Source: DASPUH01 sp964518505 (GTDB lineage: Bacteria; Chloroflexota; Limnocylindria; Limnocylindrales; CSP1-4). From it: 64,000 nt of DNA. The position numbers were made by a program, and so were the translations under genes. How positions within the stretch are numbered: position 1 is the stretch's first letter; every line of letters starts with the position of its first letter. The notes beneath the pieces were generated by a model. The model did not search any database and was not told where the DNA came from. It saw only the letters and a program-made list of their open reading frames with translations. The DNA lies in assembly GCA_964518505.1 (NCBI GenBank), contig CAZFGT010000002.1, positions 62,001 through 126,000 on the forward strand, written 5' to 3'. Positions 41,738 through 50,368 of this stretch are shown here, piece by piece.

Positions 41738-42717
41738 ACGACCACCGCAGCCGAACGCCACGCCTCGTGGCGAGCCTGCCCGACACGCCCGGATGGGGCA
41801 TCGTGCTGGCCGTCGTGGCGGCGTGCATCAGCGGCCTGGCCATCTGGCTCAACGCCTTCGCCGTCAAGCAGGTCCCCGATGCGGCCCTTTACACCACGCT
41901 CAAGAACGGCGTGGCGGCCGCCCTGCTGCTCCTCGTCGCCGCCGCCGCGGTGCGGCCGGCCCAGGTCCGTGAGGTCCGGCGCACGGGCTGGCTGGCCCTC
42001 ACCGTCGTCGGCGTGGTCGGCGGCGGGATCGCCTTCCTGCTCTTCTTCACCGGCTTGTCGATGGCCAGCGCGCCGTCGGCGGCGTTCATCCAGAAGACCA
42101 TGTTCGTGTGGGTCGCGATGCTGGCCGTGCCGTTCCTCGGCGAGCGCCTGGGGTGGACCCAGATCGTGGCCCTCATCGTCCTCGCCGTGGGCCAGTTCCT
42201 GGTCCTGCCGCCGCGCGGCGTCGTGTGGGGCACCGGTGAGACCCTGATCCTGATCGCCACCCTGTGCTGGGCCGGTGAGGTCGTGGTCGTGCGGCGGTTC
42301 CTGCGCACGACGGCCACCCCGCTCGTGGCCGCCGGGCGACTCGGCATCGGCATGGTGGCCCTCGTCGGCTTCGTCCTGGTCAGCGGCCAGGTGGGCGGGA
42401 TCCTCGCCCTCGGCGCGAGCGCCTGGGGCTGGGTGCTTCTCACCGGCGTCGTCCTCGCCGGCTACGTGGCGGCCTGGTTCGGGGCGCTGCACCGGGCTCC
42501 GGCGACCGTCGTCACGAGCGTCCTCGTGGGCGGCGCCGTCATCACCGGCGCCCTCCAGGCGCTGACCACCGGGGGCGTGCCGTCCGTCGGCCTCGTCGCC
42601 GGCTACCTCCTGATCACGGCCGCCGTGGGGCTGACCGCGTTCGCCGGCGTCCGGGCCGGAAGGCTCGTGCGGTCCTCCACGGAAGGCATCTCGGCGGGCG
42701 TCACCGTCGATGCCTGA
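41734..42717 (+). CDS. EamA/DMT-family transporter in the hydrogenase operon
   Basis: 327 aa, ten predicted helices in two EamA repeats. Features: GLAIWLNAFAVKQVPDAALY near helix 1, TGLSMASAPSAAFIQKTMFV and FLGERLGWTQIVALIVLAVG in the first repeat. DMT-family members export or import metabolites. It overlaps hypC (ATGA) and the next gene (8 bases), so its place in the operon is not accidental. A nickel or other maturation-related substrate is a guess; no metal-binding His cluster is seen. Confidence 0.82.
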   Translation: MNDHRSRTPRLVASLPDTPGWGIVLAVVAACISGLAIWLNAFAVKQVPDAALYTTLKNGVAAALLLLVAAAAVRPAQVREVRRTGWLALTVVGVVGGGIAFLLFFTGLSMASAPSAAFIQKTMFVWVAMLAVPFLGERLGWTQIVALIVLAVGQFLVLPPRGVVWGTGETLILIATLCWAGEVVVVRRFLRTTATPLVAAGRLGIGMVALVGFVLVSGQVGGILALGASAWGWVLLTGVVLAGYVAAWFGALHRAPATVVTSVLVGGAVITGALQALTTGGVPSVGLVAGYLLITAAVGLTAFAGVRAGRLVRSSTEGISAGVTVDA

Positions 42718-43477
42718 GGCGGGCCCCCAGGGGACCCAGCCGGTACCCGGGCCGCTCCTCTTCGCCCGCTACGCCTTCGGCCCCAACCGGCTCGGCTACT
42801 GCGGCCCCGGTGACGCACGCGAGCTCTTCGAGGCGGCCGTCGACGGGCATCACGAGGGCGACGTGCGGGCCCTGGCGCACCAGTTCGAGGGCGCATGGCC
42901 CTATCTGGAGCTGATCGCCCGCGCCAACGGCCGGCCCGACCCGCTCGACCCGCAGGTGGTGGAGGCCTACTGGCTGGGCAACGCCCTCCTCGACAACGTC
43001 GAGCCGGTCGAGGTCGGGACCTCCCTCAACGAGCGGTTCCGCCCGCGCCTCCGGGCCGACGCCTGGCGCTGGCTGGCCGACACGCCGCGCGTCGGCGCCA
43101 AGCCGGTCCACGCCTTCCACGTCATGGATGTCTTCCCGCGCACCGGCCTCATGCGCAACGACCACGTCGCCGACGTCCTCAAGGTCATCGATGACTGCCG
43201 CATCCGCTGGGGCCGCGTGGTCTCCGTCGAGGGTGACTGGCTGGTCGTCTCGGTCGTGCCGATCCACCTCGTGGACGGGAAGCTGGCCCTGGTCGAACCA
43301 CAGCTCGAACGTGTCCAGGCCTGGCGCGACGGCGCCGGCTTCATCGACCACGTCGAGCCCGGCGACACGGTGTCGATCCACTGGAACTGGGCCTGCGAGC
43401 GGCTCGACAAGCGGCGCCTGGCCAACCTCATGGGCTGGACCAGGCATCAGCTGGAGATCGCCAACCTCACGGTCTGA
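42710..43477 (+). CDS. Uncharacterised hydrogenase-operon protein (DUF6390-like)
   Basis: 255 aa, soluble. Conserved-looking blocks: FARYAFGPNRLGYCGPGD (about residues 18-35), HQFEGAWPYLELIARANG, VVEAYWLGNALLD, FHVMDVFPRTGL and HWNWACERLD. I believe this is the DUF6390 family, seen beside hydrogenases, but this is from memory. His, Cys and Trp residues are frequent, hinting at a metal or cluster-related maturation role. It is the last gene of the eight-gene coupled series from 36367. Confidence 0.65.
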   Translation: MPEAGPQGTQPVPGPLLFARYAFGPNRLGYCGPGDARELFEAAVDGHHEGDVRALAHQFEGAWPYLELIARANGRPDPLDPQVVEAYWLGNALLDNVEPVEVGTSLNERFRPRLRADAWRWLADTPRVGAKPVHAFHVMDVFPRTGLMRNDHVADVLKVIDDCRIRWGRVVSVEGDWLVVSVVPIHLVDGKLALVEPQLERVQAWRDGAGFIDHVEPGDTVSIHWNWACERLDKRRLANLMGWTRHQLEIANLTV

Positions 43478-43617
43478 GCGCCCCCGGCCGGCGCGGGAAG
43501 GTGTCGGACGGCCCGCTCGATGGTGACTTTCGCGACTGCCCCATGGTCGACGCGGCCGCGATGGTAGAAGCGCCGGAAGATCGCCACCACAACGGTCCCG
43601 GCCGGGAGGACGGAACG

Positions 43618-44100
43618 ATGGCAGAACGGACAGGGACTCCCCGGGCGATCTGGGCCTTCACCGAGCACGAGCATCGGGAGCTGGCCCGCGGCATCGAGCG
43701 GATCCACGACGTCGCCTGCGGCATCGGCGGGTGGGTGGAGCCCGGTCTGTCCGGTCACCTCCTGGAGATCCTCAGCTGGCTGGACCACGACCTGGAGCCG
43801 CATATCTCGTGGGAGGACTCGTGGCTCTATCCCCAGATCGAAGCCCAGACGGGCTCACCGTGGGTGACCCGCTTCGCCCGCTTCGACCACCACCAGATCC
43901 GCGAGATGGCCGCGCGCGTCAGGGCCGACCAGCAGGCGCTGCACGGTGCAGGAGCAAGCACCCGCCTGCTCGACCTCAAGTGCCACCTGTTCGGCCTGGA
44001 GGCGCTCGTGCGGGCGCACCTGGAGCGGGAGGAGCGCTACCTGATCCCGCTGCTCGAGGACGACACGGCATCGGTCGCCCCGGCCACCACCGGCAGGTAG
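43618..44100 (+). CDS. Hemerythrin-like domain protein
   Basis: 160 aa from ATG 43618 (GGGAGGA 7 bases upstream). A four-helix bundle pattern with iron-ligand-like residues: FTEHEHRELARGIERIH (about residues 15-32), LDHDLEPHISWEDSWLYP (about 58-76), RFDHHQIREM (about 85-95) and HLEREERYLIPLLED (about 138-152). It may bind a di-iron site and sense or carry O2 or NO. The 3' end overlaps the malic enzyme gene on the other strand by 64 bases. A 12-base palindrome TCCCGGCCGGGA (43596-43607) sits just before the ribosome-binding site. Confidence 0.8.
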   Translation: MAERTGTPRAIWAFTEHEHRELARGIERIHDVACGIGGWVEPGLSGHLLEILSWLDHDLEPHISWEDSWLYPQIEAQTGSPWVTRFARFDHHQIREMAARVRADQQALHGAGASTRLLDLKCHLFGLEALVRAHLEREERYLIPLLEDDTASVAPATTGR

Positions 44101-45761
44101 TCCGGCCACCAGATCGCCCGCTCCACGGCGGGCTCGATCTCCTCGTCACGGAACTGGCGCCCGTAGCCCGTATCCCGCAGGTGGCGGACCACCGCCACAG
44201 CGATGGCGCGCGCCACGTGGCGCAGTTCGCTGATGGGCGGGTAGATCGCACCTGAGGCCAGGCGCTCGGCCGAGACGTGGCTCGCCAGCTCGCGGGCGGC
44301 GACCCCGAAGGCGTCGTCGGTGACCTCGCGGGCCTCGGCCACGATGGCGGCCAGGCCGACACCGGGGAAGATGAACACGTTGTTGGCCTGGCCCACCGTG
44401 CGGCACGTGCCGTTGAACTGGACCGGCGGGCACGGGCTGCCGGTAGCCACGATGGCCCGGCCGTCCGTCCACGCGGTGATCTCCTCCGGCTGCGCCTCGG
44501 CACGGTCACCGGGGTTGGAGAGGGGCAGGATGAGGGGCCGCTCGACGTGGCTGGCCACTTCGCGGATGAGGGCCTCGGTGAAGGCCCCCCGGCAACCGGT
44601 CGTGCCGACCAGGATCGACGGCTTGAGGGCCCGGGCGATGGCGACCGGGTCGGTCAACTCCTCCGGCGTCAGGCCGGCGTCGATGAACCAACTCGGGTCC
44701 ACGGCGAAGGCACGCTGGTCGTCCGCCAGCTTCGGTCGCTCCTGGTGGACGAGCCCGCCGCTGTCCATGAGGGCGATGGTGGGTCCGTCGACACCGGCCG
44801 GAGCACCTTCGCGCTGGAGTTGGCGGCGGAGCTGACCGGCGATGCCGATCGAGGCGGCCCCGGCGCCCAGGAACAGGACTCGCTCGCCGGCCAGGCCGCC
44901 CTTTTCGCGGCGGGCGGCGAGCATCCCGGCGAGGACGACCGCGCCGGTGCCCTGGACGTCGTCGTTGAAGCTGGGCAGGCGGTGGCGGTAGCGCTCCAGG
45001 ATGCGCAGCGCGTTGTGCTGCTTGAAGTCCTCCCATTGCACGACGGCCGCGGGATAGACGCGTCCGACCGCCTCGACGAACGCCTCGAGCACCTCGTCGT
45101 ACGCCGCGCCGCGCAGGCGCGGGGCGCGGTAGCCCAGGTACAGCGGGTCATGGAGGGCTTCCTCGCGGTCGGTGCCGACGTCGAGGGAGACGGGCAGCGT
45201 CCAGGCGGGATAGATGCCCGCGGCGGCGGTGTAGAGGGCCAGCTTGCCGATGGGGATGGCCATACCGCCCGCGCCCTGGTCGCCCAGGCCCAGGATGCGC
45301 TCGTTGTCGGTGACCACGATGAGGCGGATGGCCTCGTCGGTCGCGGAGCGGAGGATCTCGTCGATGCGGCCGACGTCGTCGGGCGTGATCCATACGCCGC
45401 GCGGGCGCCGCATGATGTGGCTGAACTCCTGGCAGGCGCGGCCCACGGTCGGGGTATAGACGATGGGCAGGAACTCCTCCAGGTTCTCGGCGAGGACGCG
45501 GTAGAAGAGCGTCTCGTTGCGGTCCTGCAGGGCCGCCAGGCCGATGTAGCGCTCCAGGTCATCCGGCTTGCGGCGGACGTGTTCGAGCTCCAACGCGACC
45601 TGCTCGCCGATGGGCGTGATGCGCGCCGGCACCAGCCCGCGCAGGCCGAGCGCGTCGCGTTCCTCGTCGGTGAACGCGGTGCCCTTGTTGAGCAACGGCT
45701 GAGCGATCAGTTCGCGCCCACGACGACGGGCGACGAGCCGGGTGCGCGGCGCTTCGAGCAT
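44037..45761 (-). CDS. maeA: NAD-dependent malic enzyme
   Basis: 574 aa, AAGGGG 5 bases before ATG 45761. Family blocks: FTDEERDALGLRGLVPARI (about residues 30-48), YTPTVGRACQEFSHIMRRP with the catalytic Tyr (about 108), VTDNERILGLGDQGAGGMAI, FNDDVQGTGAVVLAG with metal ligands, VLFLGAGAASIGIAGQL (NAD site) and NVFIFPGVGLAAI. The long form (about 560-580 aa) usually uses NAD(P) and decarboxylates malate to pyruvate. It ends within the converging hemerythrin gene. Upstream lie a GAGGGCG dyad and a DosR-like dyad. Confidence 0.93.
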   Translation of the reverse strand: MLEAPRTRLVARRRGRELIAQPLLNKGTAFTDEERDALGLRGLVPARITPIGEQVALELEHVRRKPDDLERYIGLAALQDRNETLFYRVLAENLEEFLPIVYTPTVGRACQEFSHIMRRPRGVWITPDDVGRIDEILRSATDEAIRLIVVTDNERILGLGDQGAGGMAIPIGKLALYTAAAGIYPAWTLPVSLDVGTDREEALHDPLYLGYRAPRLRGAAYDEVLEAFVEAVGRVYPAAVVQWEDFKQHNALRILERYRHRLPSFNDDVQGTGAVVLAGMLAARREKGGLAGERVLFLGAGAASIGIAGQLRRQLQREGAPAGVDGPTIALMDSGGLVHQERPKLADDQRAFAVDPSWFIDAGLTPEELTDPVAIARALKPSILVGTTGCRGAFTEALIREVASHVERPLILPLSNPGDRAEAQPEEITAWTDGRAIVATGSPCPPVQFNGTCRTVGQANNVFIFPGVGLAAIVAEAREVTDDAFGVAARELASHVSAERLASGAIYPPISELRHVARAIAVAVVRHLRDTGYGRQFRDEEIEPAVERAIWWPDYLPVVAGATDAVSSSSSGIR

Positions 45762-45782
45762 CGATCCCCTTTCCCGGTGGCG

Positions 45783-45799
45783 GAGGGCGCGTCGCCCTC
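45783..45799. promoter_or_regulatory. GAGGGCG-CGT-CGCCCTC dyad before the malic enzyme gene
   Basis: Perfect 7+3+7 inverted repeat 22-38 bases upstream of ATG 45761, in the expected promoter or leader. It could be an operator or a leader hairpin. Confidence 0.35.
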
Positions 45800-45861
45800 G
45801 GAGCCGCGGTCCGATAACGGTCCCGCGAGGCCAGTGTCACCGCTCGCGAGATGCCCGTCGA

Positions 45862-45875
45862 GGGCCGTCCGGCCC
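45862..45875. promoter_or_regulatory. DosR-like dyad GGGCC-GTCC-GGCCC
   Basis: Perfect 5+4+5 inverted repeat between the divergent malic enzyme and carbamoyl-phosphate operons, about 100 bases before the malic enzyme start. Matches the site at 24416-24433 at 14 of 18 positions. Confidence 0.4.
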
Positions 45876-46046
45876 GCCCCGGAGTGACGCTCGGATCGTC
45901 GGCGGGAGGCCCGGTTTGGGGCCGTTCGTCACGCTGCGCGGCATCCAATGGCCGGTGCGGCGGCGCGTCGCGAGCCACATCCTCAGGCTACGAGCCCGAG
46001 TGACGCTCTGCGCCCCGGAACGTACGAAGAGCCGATAGGAGACCAC

Positions 46047-47390
46047 ATGGACCGCACGCGAGTCGTGATCATGGGTGCCGCGGGGCGCGACTTCCACGAC
46101 TTCAACGTCGTCTACCGTGACGATCCCACGAGCGACGTGGTGGCGTTCACGGCGACGCAGATCCCGGGCATCGCCGGCCGCATCTACCCGGCCGAGCTGG
46201 CGGGCCCGCTGTATCCGCAGGGCATCCCCATCGTGGCCGAGGCGGAGCTCGAACGGCTCATCCATGACGAGCGGGTCGCCACGGTCGTGTTCGCCTACAG
46301 CGACGTCAGCCACGAGACGGTCATGCACGCCGCGTCGCGCGTCCTGGCCGCCGGCGCCGACTTCGTCCTCCTTGGCCCGGCCCGCACGATGCTCAAGAGC
46401 CGCCGCCCGGTGATCGCCGTCGGGGCAACGCGCACGGGATCCGGCAAGAGCCAGACGACGCGCTACGTGGCCAGCCTGCTCGTCGAGCGGGGCCTGACCC
46501 CGGTGGTCATCCGCCACCCCATGCCGTACGGCGATCTCGTGGCGCAGCGGGTGCAGCGCTACGCGACCTACGCCGACCTCGATCGCTACGAGACCTCCAT
46601 CGAGGAGCGCGAGGAGTACGAGCCGCACCTCGACGCGGGCACCGTCGTGTACGCGGGCGTGGACTACGAGGCGATCCTGCGCCAGGCCGAACAGGAGGCC
46701 GACGTCATCCTGTGGGACGGCGGCAACAACGACTTCCCCTTCTACCGGCCCGACCTCTTCATCGTGGTGGCCGATCCGCTGCGCCAGGGCGACGAGCGGC
46801 ACTACCACCCCGGCGAGACCAACGTTCGGATGGCCGACGTCGTCATCATCAACAAGGTCGATTCGGCGGATCCCGCCGACGTGGCCGCCGTGCGCGCCAC
46901 GATCGCCGAGCTGAACCCCACCGCCGAGGTGCTGGCGGCCCGCTCTGACCTGACCCTGGAAGGGCCGCCCATCGAGGGCCGCCGCGTGGTCGTCGTCGAG
47001 GACGGCCCCACCCTCACCCACGGCGGGATGGCCTACGGCGCCGGCGTCGTCGCGGCACGTCGCTTCGGGGCGGCCCGGCTGGTCGATCCGCGGCCCGCGG
47101 CCGTCGGCTCGATCCGCGACGTCCTGGACCGCTACCCGCGGCTCGAGCCGCTCGTCCCCGCCATGGGCTACAGCCCGACGCAGGTGCACGAGCTCGAGAC
47201 GACCCTCAACGCGGTCGATGCCGACCTGGTCCTCGCCGCCACGCCCATCGACCTGACCCGCGTCCTGAAGCTCGACAAGCCGATCACCCGGGTGCGCTAC
47301 GACCTCGTCCAGGTGGACGGCATGCCGCTGAGCCAGATCATCGAGCCCGTCGCCCGCATGGCACGGCCGCCGATCCTGGCGGGGGTGTGA
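46047..47390 (+). CDS. Cyclic 2,3-diphosphoglycerate synthetase-like P-loop protein
   Basis: 447 aa from ATG 46047 (TAGGAG 5 bases upstream). It begins RVVIMGAAGRDFHDFNVVYR, the typical start of the family usually named cyclic 2,3-diphosphoglycerate synthetase, with a Rossmann-like N-domain. The P-loop VGATRTGSGKSQTTRYV lies at about 124-140, and WDGGNNDFPFYRPDLFIVV and VIINKVDSADP follow, the latter resembling a G4/NKxD GTPase motif. In thermophilic archaea the enzyme makes the solute cDPG. Here it heads an operon for carbamoyl-phosphate catabolism, which does not match that role, so a different nucleotide-dependent reaction is plausible. Confidence 0.8.
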   Translation: MDRTRVVIMGAAGRDFHDFNVVYRDDPTSDVVAFTATQIPGIAGRIYPAELAGPLYPQGIPIVAEAELERLIHDERVATVVFAYSDVSHETVMHAASRVLAAGADFVLLGPARTMLKSRRPVIAVGATRTGSGKSQTTRYVASLLVERGLTPVVIRHPMPYGDLVAQRVQRYATYADLDRYETSIEEREEYEPHLDAGTVVYAGVDYEAILRQAEQEADVILWDGGNNDFPFYRPDLFIVVADPLRQGDERHYHPGETNVRMADVVIINKVDSADPADVAAVRATIAELNPTAEVLAARSDLTLEGPPIEGRRVVVVEDGPTLTHGGMAYGAGVVAARRFGAARLVDPRPAAVGSIRDVLDRYPRLEPLVPAMGYSPTQVHELETTLNAVDADLVLAATPIDLTRVLKLDKPITRVRYDLVQVDGMPLSQIIEPVARMARPPILAGV

Positions 47391-47394
47391 CGCC

Positions 47395-48375
47395 ATGACG
47401 ACGATGCTCGCGGAAGCGGCGGCGTCGGTGGCGCCGCCGCGCCACTTCCTGACCCTGGCCGACCTGGGACCGGCCGGGTTGCGCTCGCTGCTGGACCTCA
47501 CGGCCCGCCTCAAGCGAGAGCCGGCCGCCTTCCGCGGCTGCCTCGGCGGCGGCCGCATCGGCATGATCTTCGACAAGCCGTCGACCCGGACCAGGGTCAG
47601 CTTCGAATCGGCCGCCTGGATGCTCGGGATGCTGCCCATCGTGCTGCGCCCCGACGAGCTGCAGCTGGGCCGTGGCGAGACCATCGGCGACACGGCCCGC
47701 GCCCTGTCGCTCTACCTGGACGGCCTGACCGTCCGCACGTTCGCCCAGACCACGGTGGAGGAGCTGGCCACGGCCGCCTCGATCCCCATCCTGAACGCCC
47801 TGACCAACGAGCACCACCCCTGCCAGGCGCTGGCCGACGTGATGACCATGGAAGAGGAGTTCGGCGCGCTGGCCGGCCTCCAGCTGGCGTTCGTGGGGGA
47901 CGGCGACAACGTCTGCCATTCCCTCATCGAGGCCGCCGGCCTGGGCGGCTTCGCCCTGCGCATCGCCACGCCCACGGGTTACGAGCCGTCGGAGACCGTC
48001 GTCGCCGCAGCGCGTGATCAGGCCCGCACGACCGGCGGGACGATCAGCCTGACCCACGATCCGGCCGAGGCCGTGACCGGCGCCGACGCCGTCTACGCCG
48101 ATGTGTGGACGTCCATGGGCCACGAGACCGAGCGGGCCGCGCGGCTGGCCGCGTTCGCCGGCTACCGGGTGGACGGCGCGATGATGGCGCTCGCCTCCCC
48201 GTCCGCCATCTTCCTGCACTGCCTGCCCGCCCATCGCGGTGAAGAGGTGACCGACGAGGTCATCGACGGACCGGCTTCGCGCGTCTGGCCCCAGGCCGCC
48301 AACCGCCTCCACACCGAGACAGCGCTGCTCTACACGGTGCTCACCGGCGACGCCGACGGTGAGCGTCGCCCATGA
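47395..48375 (+). CDS. argF: Ornithine carbamoyltransferase
   Basis: 326 aa, 4 bases after the previous stop. Carbamoyl-phosphate motif KPSTRTRVSFESA (about residues 61-73), NEHHPCQALADV (about 138) and the ornithine loop HCLPAHRGEEV (about 272) are complete, and DVWTSMG fits OTC rather than aspartate transcarbamoylase. With carbamate kinase next in the operon, the likely direction is catabolic: citrulline plus phosphate to ornithine and carbamoyl-phosphate. No arginine deiminase is present in this window, so the citrulline source is open. Overlaps arcC by 4 bases. Confidence 0.92.
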   Translation: MTTMLAEAAASVAPPRHFLTLADLGPAGLRSLLDLTARLKREPAAFRGCLGGGRIGMIFDKPSTRTRVSFESAAWMLGMLPIVLRPDELQLGRGETIGDTARALSLYLDGLTVRTFAQTTVEELATAASIPILNALTNEHHPCQALADVMTMEEEFGALAGLQLAFVGDGDNVCHSLIEAAGLGGFALRIATPTGYEPSETVVAAARDQARTTGGTISLTHDPAEAVTGADAVYADVWTSMGHETERAARLAAFAGYRVDGAMMALASPSAIFLHCLPAHRGEEVTDEVIDGPASRVWPQAANRLHTETALLYTVLTGDADGERRP

Positions 48376-49358
48376 CCCGCGTCGTCGTCGCGCTGGGCGG
48401 CAACGCCCTCATCCGTCGCGGTGAGGCCGGCTCGATCGAGGTCCAACACCACAACCTGCTGGGGGCGGCGCGCGCCCTGGTGGACCTGGAGGGGATGGGC
48501 CACGAACTCGTGCTGACCCACGGCAACGGTCCGCAGGTCGGCTTCCTGGCCATCGAGGCCGACGCAGCCGCTGCGACGGTGCCGCCGCCGCCGCTCGACG
48601 TGCTGGTGGCGGAGTCGATGGGCCAGATCGGCTACCTGCTCGCCCAGGCCCTCACGGCCCGTCTCGTCACGGAGGGTCGCGACCGGCCGGTCACCGTCGT
48701 CCTGACGCGCACCGTCGTGGACGCCGCCGATGGGGCCTTCGCGGCACCGTCCAAACCGGTCGGGCCGGTCTATGACGAGCCCACCGCCCGGGACCTGGCG
48801 CACACGCGCGGCTGGACGGTCGCCCGCGACGGCACCGGCTGGCGGCGGGTCGTGCCGTCGCCCGCACCGCGCGAGATCGTGGAAGCGTCCAGCCTCCGCG
48901 CCCTCGTCGACAGCGGCGCCATCGTGATCGCCTCGGGCGGCGGTGGCATCCCCGTGGCGCGGAGCACGGACGGCACCCTCACCGGCCTGGAGGCCGTGGT
49001 CGACAAGGACCTCGCCGCCGTGCTGCTTGCCGAGGCCGTCGGAGCCCAGGCGCTGCTCCTCCTGACCGATGTCCCCGCCGTGCGCCTGGGCCGCGGGACG
49101 AGCGGCGAGTCGGGCGTCGCTGTCCTGACGCTCGCCCAGGCGGCCGCCGGCGTCGCCGACGGCACGTTCCCCGGCGGATCGATGGGCCCCAAGGTCACGG
49201 CGGCCGCGGCCTTCGTCCGCCGCACCGGCGGCTTCGCCGCCATCGGCGCCCTCGACGATGCCGTCGCCGTGCTCGCGGGCCGGGCCGGGACCCGCCTCGT
49301 GGCCGATGACACAGCCGCCGTCAGCCCTGCTATACCGGTCGGCGTGACGACCCGATGA
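48372..49358 (+). CDS. arcC: Carbamate kinase
   Basis: 328 aa. Amino acid kinase-type motifs VVALGGNALIRRGE (residues 3-16), LVLTHGNGPQVGFLAIE (about 46), VIASGGGGIPVAR (about 193) and AVVDKDLAAVLLAEAVGAQ (about 213) define the family. It uses carbamoyl-phosphate and ADP to make ATP, CO2 and ammonia. Its ATG overlaps the argF stop and its stop overlaps the alcohol dehydrogenase start (ATGA). Together with ackA in the window this is a second substrate-level ATP source. Confidence 0.93.
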   Translation: MTRVVVALGGNALIRRGEAGSIEVQHHNLLGAARALVDLEGMGHELVLTHGNGPQVGFLAIEADAAAATVPPPPLDVLVAESMGQIGYLLAQALTARLVTEGRDRPVTVVLTRTVVDAADGAFAAPSKPVGPVYDEPTARDLAHTRGWTVARDGTGWRRVVPSPAPREIVEASSLRALVDSGAIVIASGGGGIPVARSTDGTLTGLEAVVDKDLAAVLLAEAVGAQALLLLTDVPAVRLGRGTSGESGVAVLTLAQAAAGVADGTFPGGSMGPKVTAAAAFVRRTGGFAAIGALDDAVAVLAGRAGTRLVADDTAAVSPAIPVGVTTR

Positions 49359-50368
49359 ACGGCCCCCTGGCGGGCCACCGCGTCGAACTGGCCGCTCCCG
49401 GCGCGCTCACCCGGGCCCGCCTGCACCTGACGAGGGCCGAACAGGCCGGGCCGGGCGCCGGCGAGCTGCTCATCAAGGTCGCTGCCTGCGCCGTCTGCCG
49501 GACCGATCTCCAGCTCGTCATGGGCGACCTGCCGGCGCACCGCCTGCCGATCGTGCCCGGCCACCAGGCCGTGGGCCACGTCGTGGCCCTTGGCGCGGGC
49601 GTCACCGGGTGGACCATCGGGGAGCGGGTCGGCGTGGCCTGGGTGGCGGATGTCGACGGCACCTGCCAGGCCTGCCGCACGGGGCACGAGAACCTGTGCC
49701 CGGCCGCCCGCTTCACCGGGTGGGACCGCGATGGCGGCTTCGCCGAGTACCTCACGGCAGCCGCTGACCACGTCTACCAGCTGCCATCGTCGTTCGGCGA
49801 CGTGGAGGCCGCGCCACTCCTGTGCGGCGGCATCATCGGCTACCGGGCCCTCAAGGTCTGCGGCATCGAGCCGGGCGGGCGCCTGGGCCTGTTCGGCTTC
49901 GGTGCCTCGGCCCGCCTGGCGCTCCAGGTGGCCCGTCACTGGGGCTGCGACGTCTCGGTCTTCACCCGCTCCCCGGCCGAACGGTCGCGTGCCGAGGCCC
50001 TGGGGGCCGGATGGGTGGGTGGCTATACCCAGAAGCCGCCGGTGCCCCTGGACGCGGCGGTCACCTTCGCCCCGGTCGGCAGCGTCGTCGTGGCGGCACT
50101 CGGCACGCTGGCCCGCGGGGCCACCCTGGCCATCAATGCCATCCACCTCGACGCCATGCCGGCCTTCGACTACGACCTGCTGTGGTGGGAACGCGGCATC
50201 CGCAGCGTGGCCAACTTCACGCGCCACGACGGTCGCGAGTTCCTGGACCTCGCCCAGCGGATCCCCCTCCAGACCGACCCGCAACCCTTTCCCCTGGCCG
50301 ACGCCGTGGCGGCCCTCAAGCGCTTGCGCGCCGGCACCCTCGACGGGACGGCCGTCCTGATCCCGTGA
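49355..50368 (+). CDS. Zinc-dependent alcohol dehydrogenase
   Basis: 337 aa MDR-family protein. Catalytic zinc ligands: Cys in ACAVCRTDLQ (about residue 49) and His-Glu-like GHQAVGHV (about 70; Gln replaces the usual Glu of GHE). The structural zinc lobe DGTCQACRTGHENLC (about 103-117) holds four Cys, and the cofactor fold shows LGLFGFGASARLALQVA (about 182). It most resembles the AdhA-like group that oxidises or reduces short alcohols/aldehydes with NAD(P). It is coupled to carbamate kinase (ATGA) and to the following acetyltransferase (GTGA), so it belongs to the carbamoyl-phosphate operon; the metabolic link is unclear. Confidence 0.87.
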   Translation: MNGPLAGHRVELAAPGALTRARLHLTRAEQAGPGAGELLIKVAACAVCRTDLQLVMGDLPAHRLPIVPGHQAVGHVVALGAGVTGWTIGERVGVAWVADVDGTCQACRTGHENLCPAARFTGWDRDGGFAEYLTAAADHVYQLPSSFGDVEAAPLLCGGIIGYRALKVCGIEPGGRLGLFGFGASARLALQVARHWGCDVSVFTRSPAERSRAEALGAGWVGGYTQKPPVPLDAAVTFAPVGSVVVAALGTLARGATLAINAIHLDAMPAFDYDLLWWERGIRSVANFTRHDGREFLDLAQRIPLQTDPQPFPLADAVAALKRLRAGTLDGTAVLIP

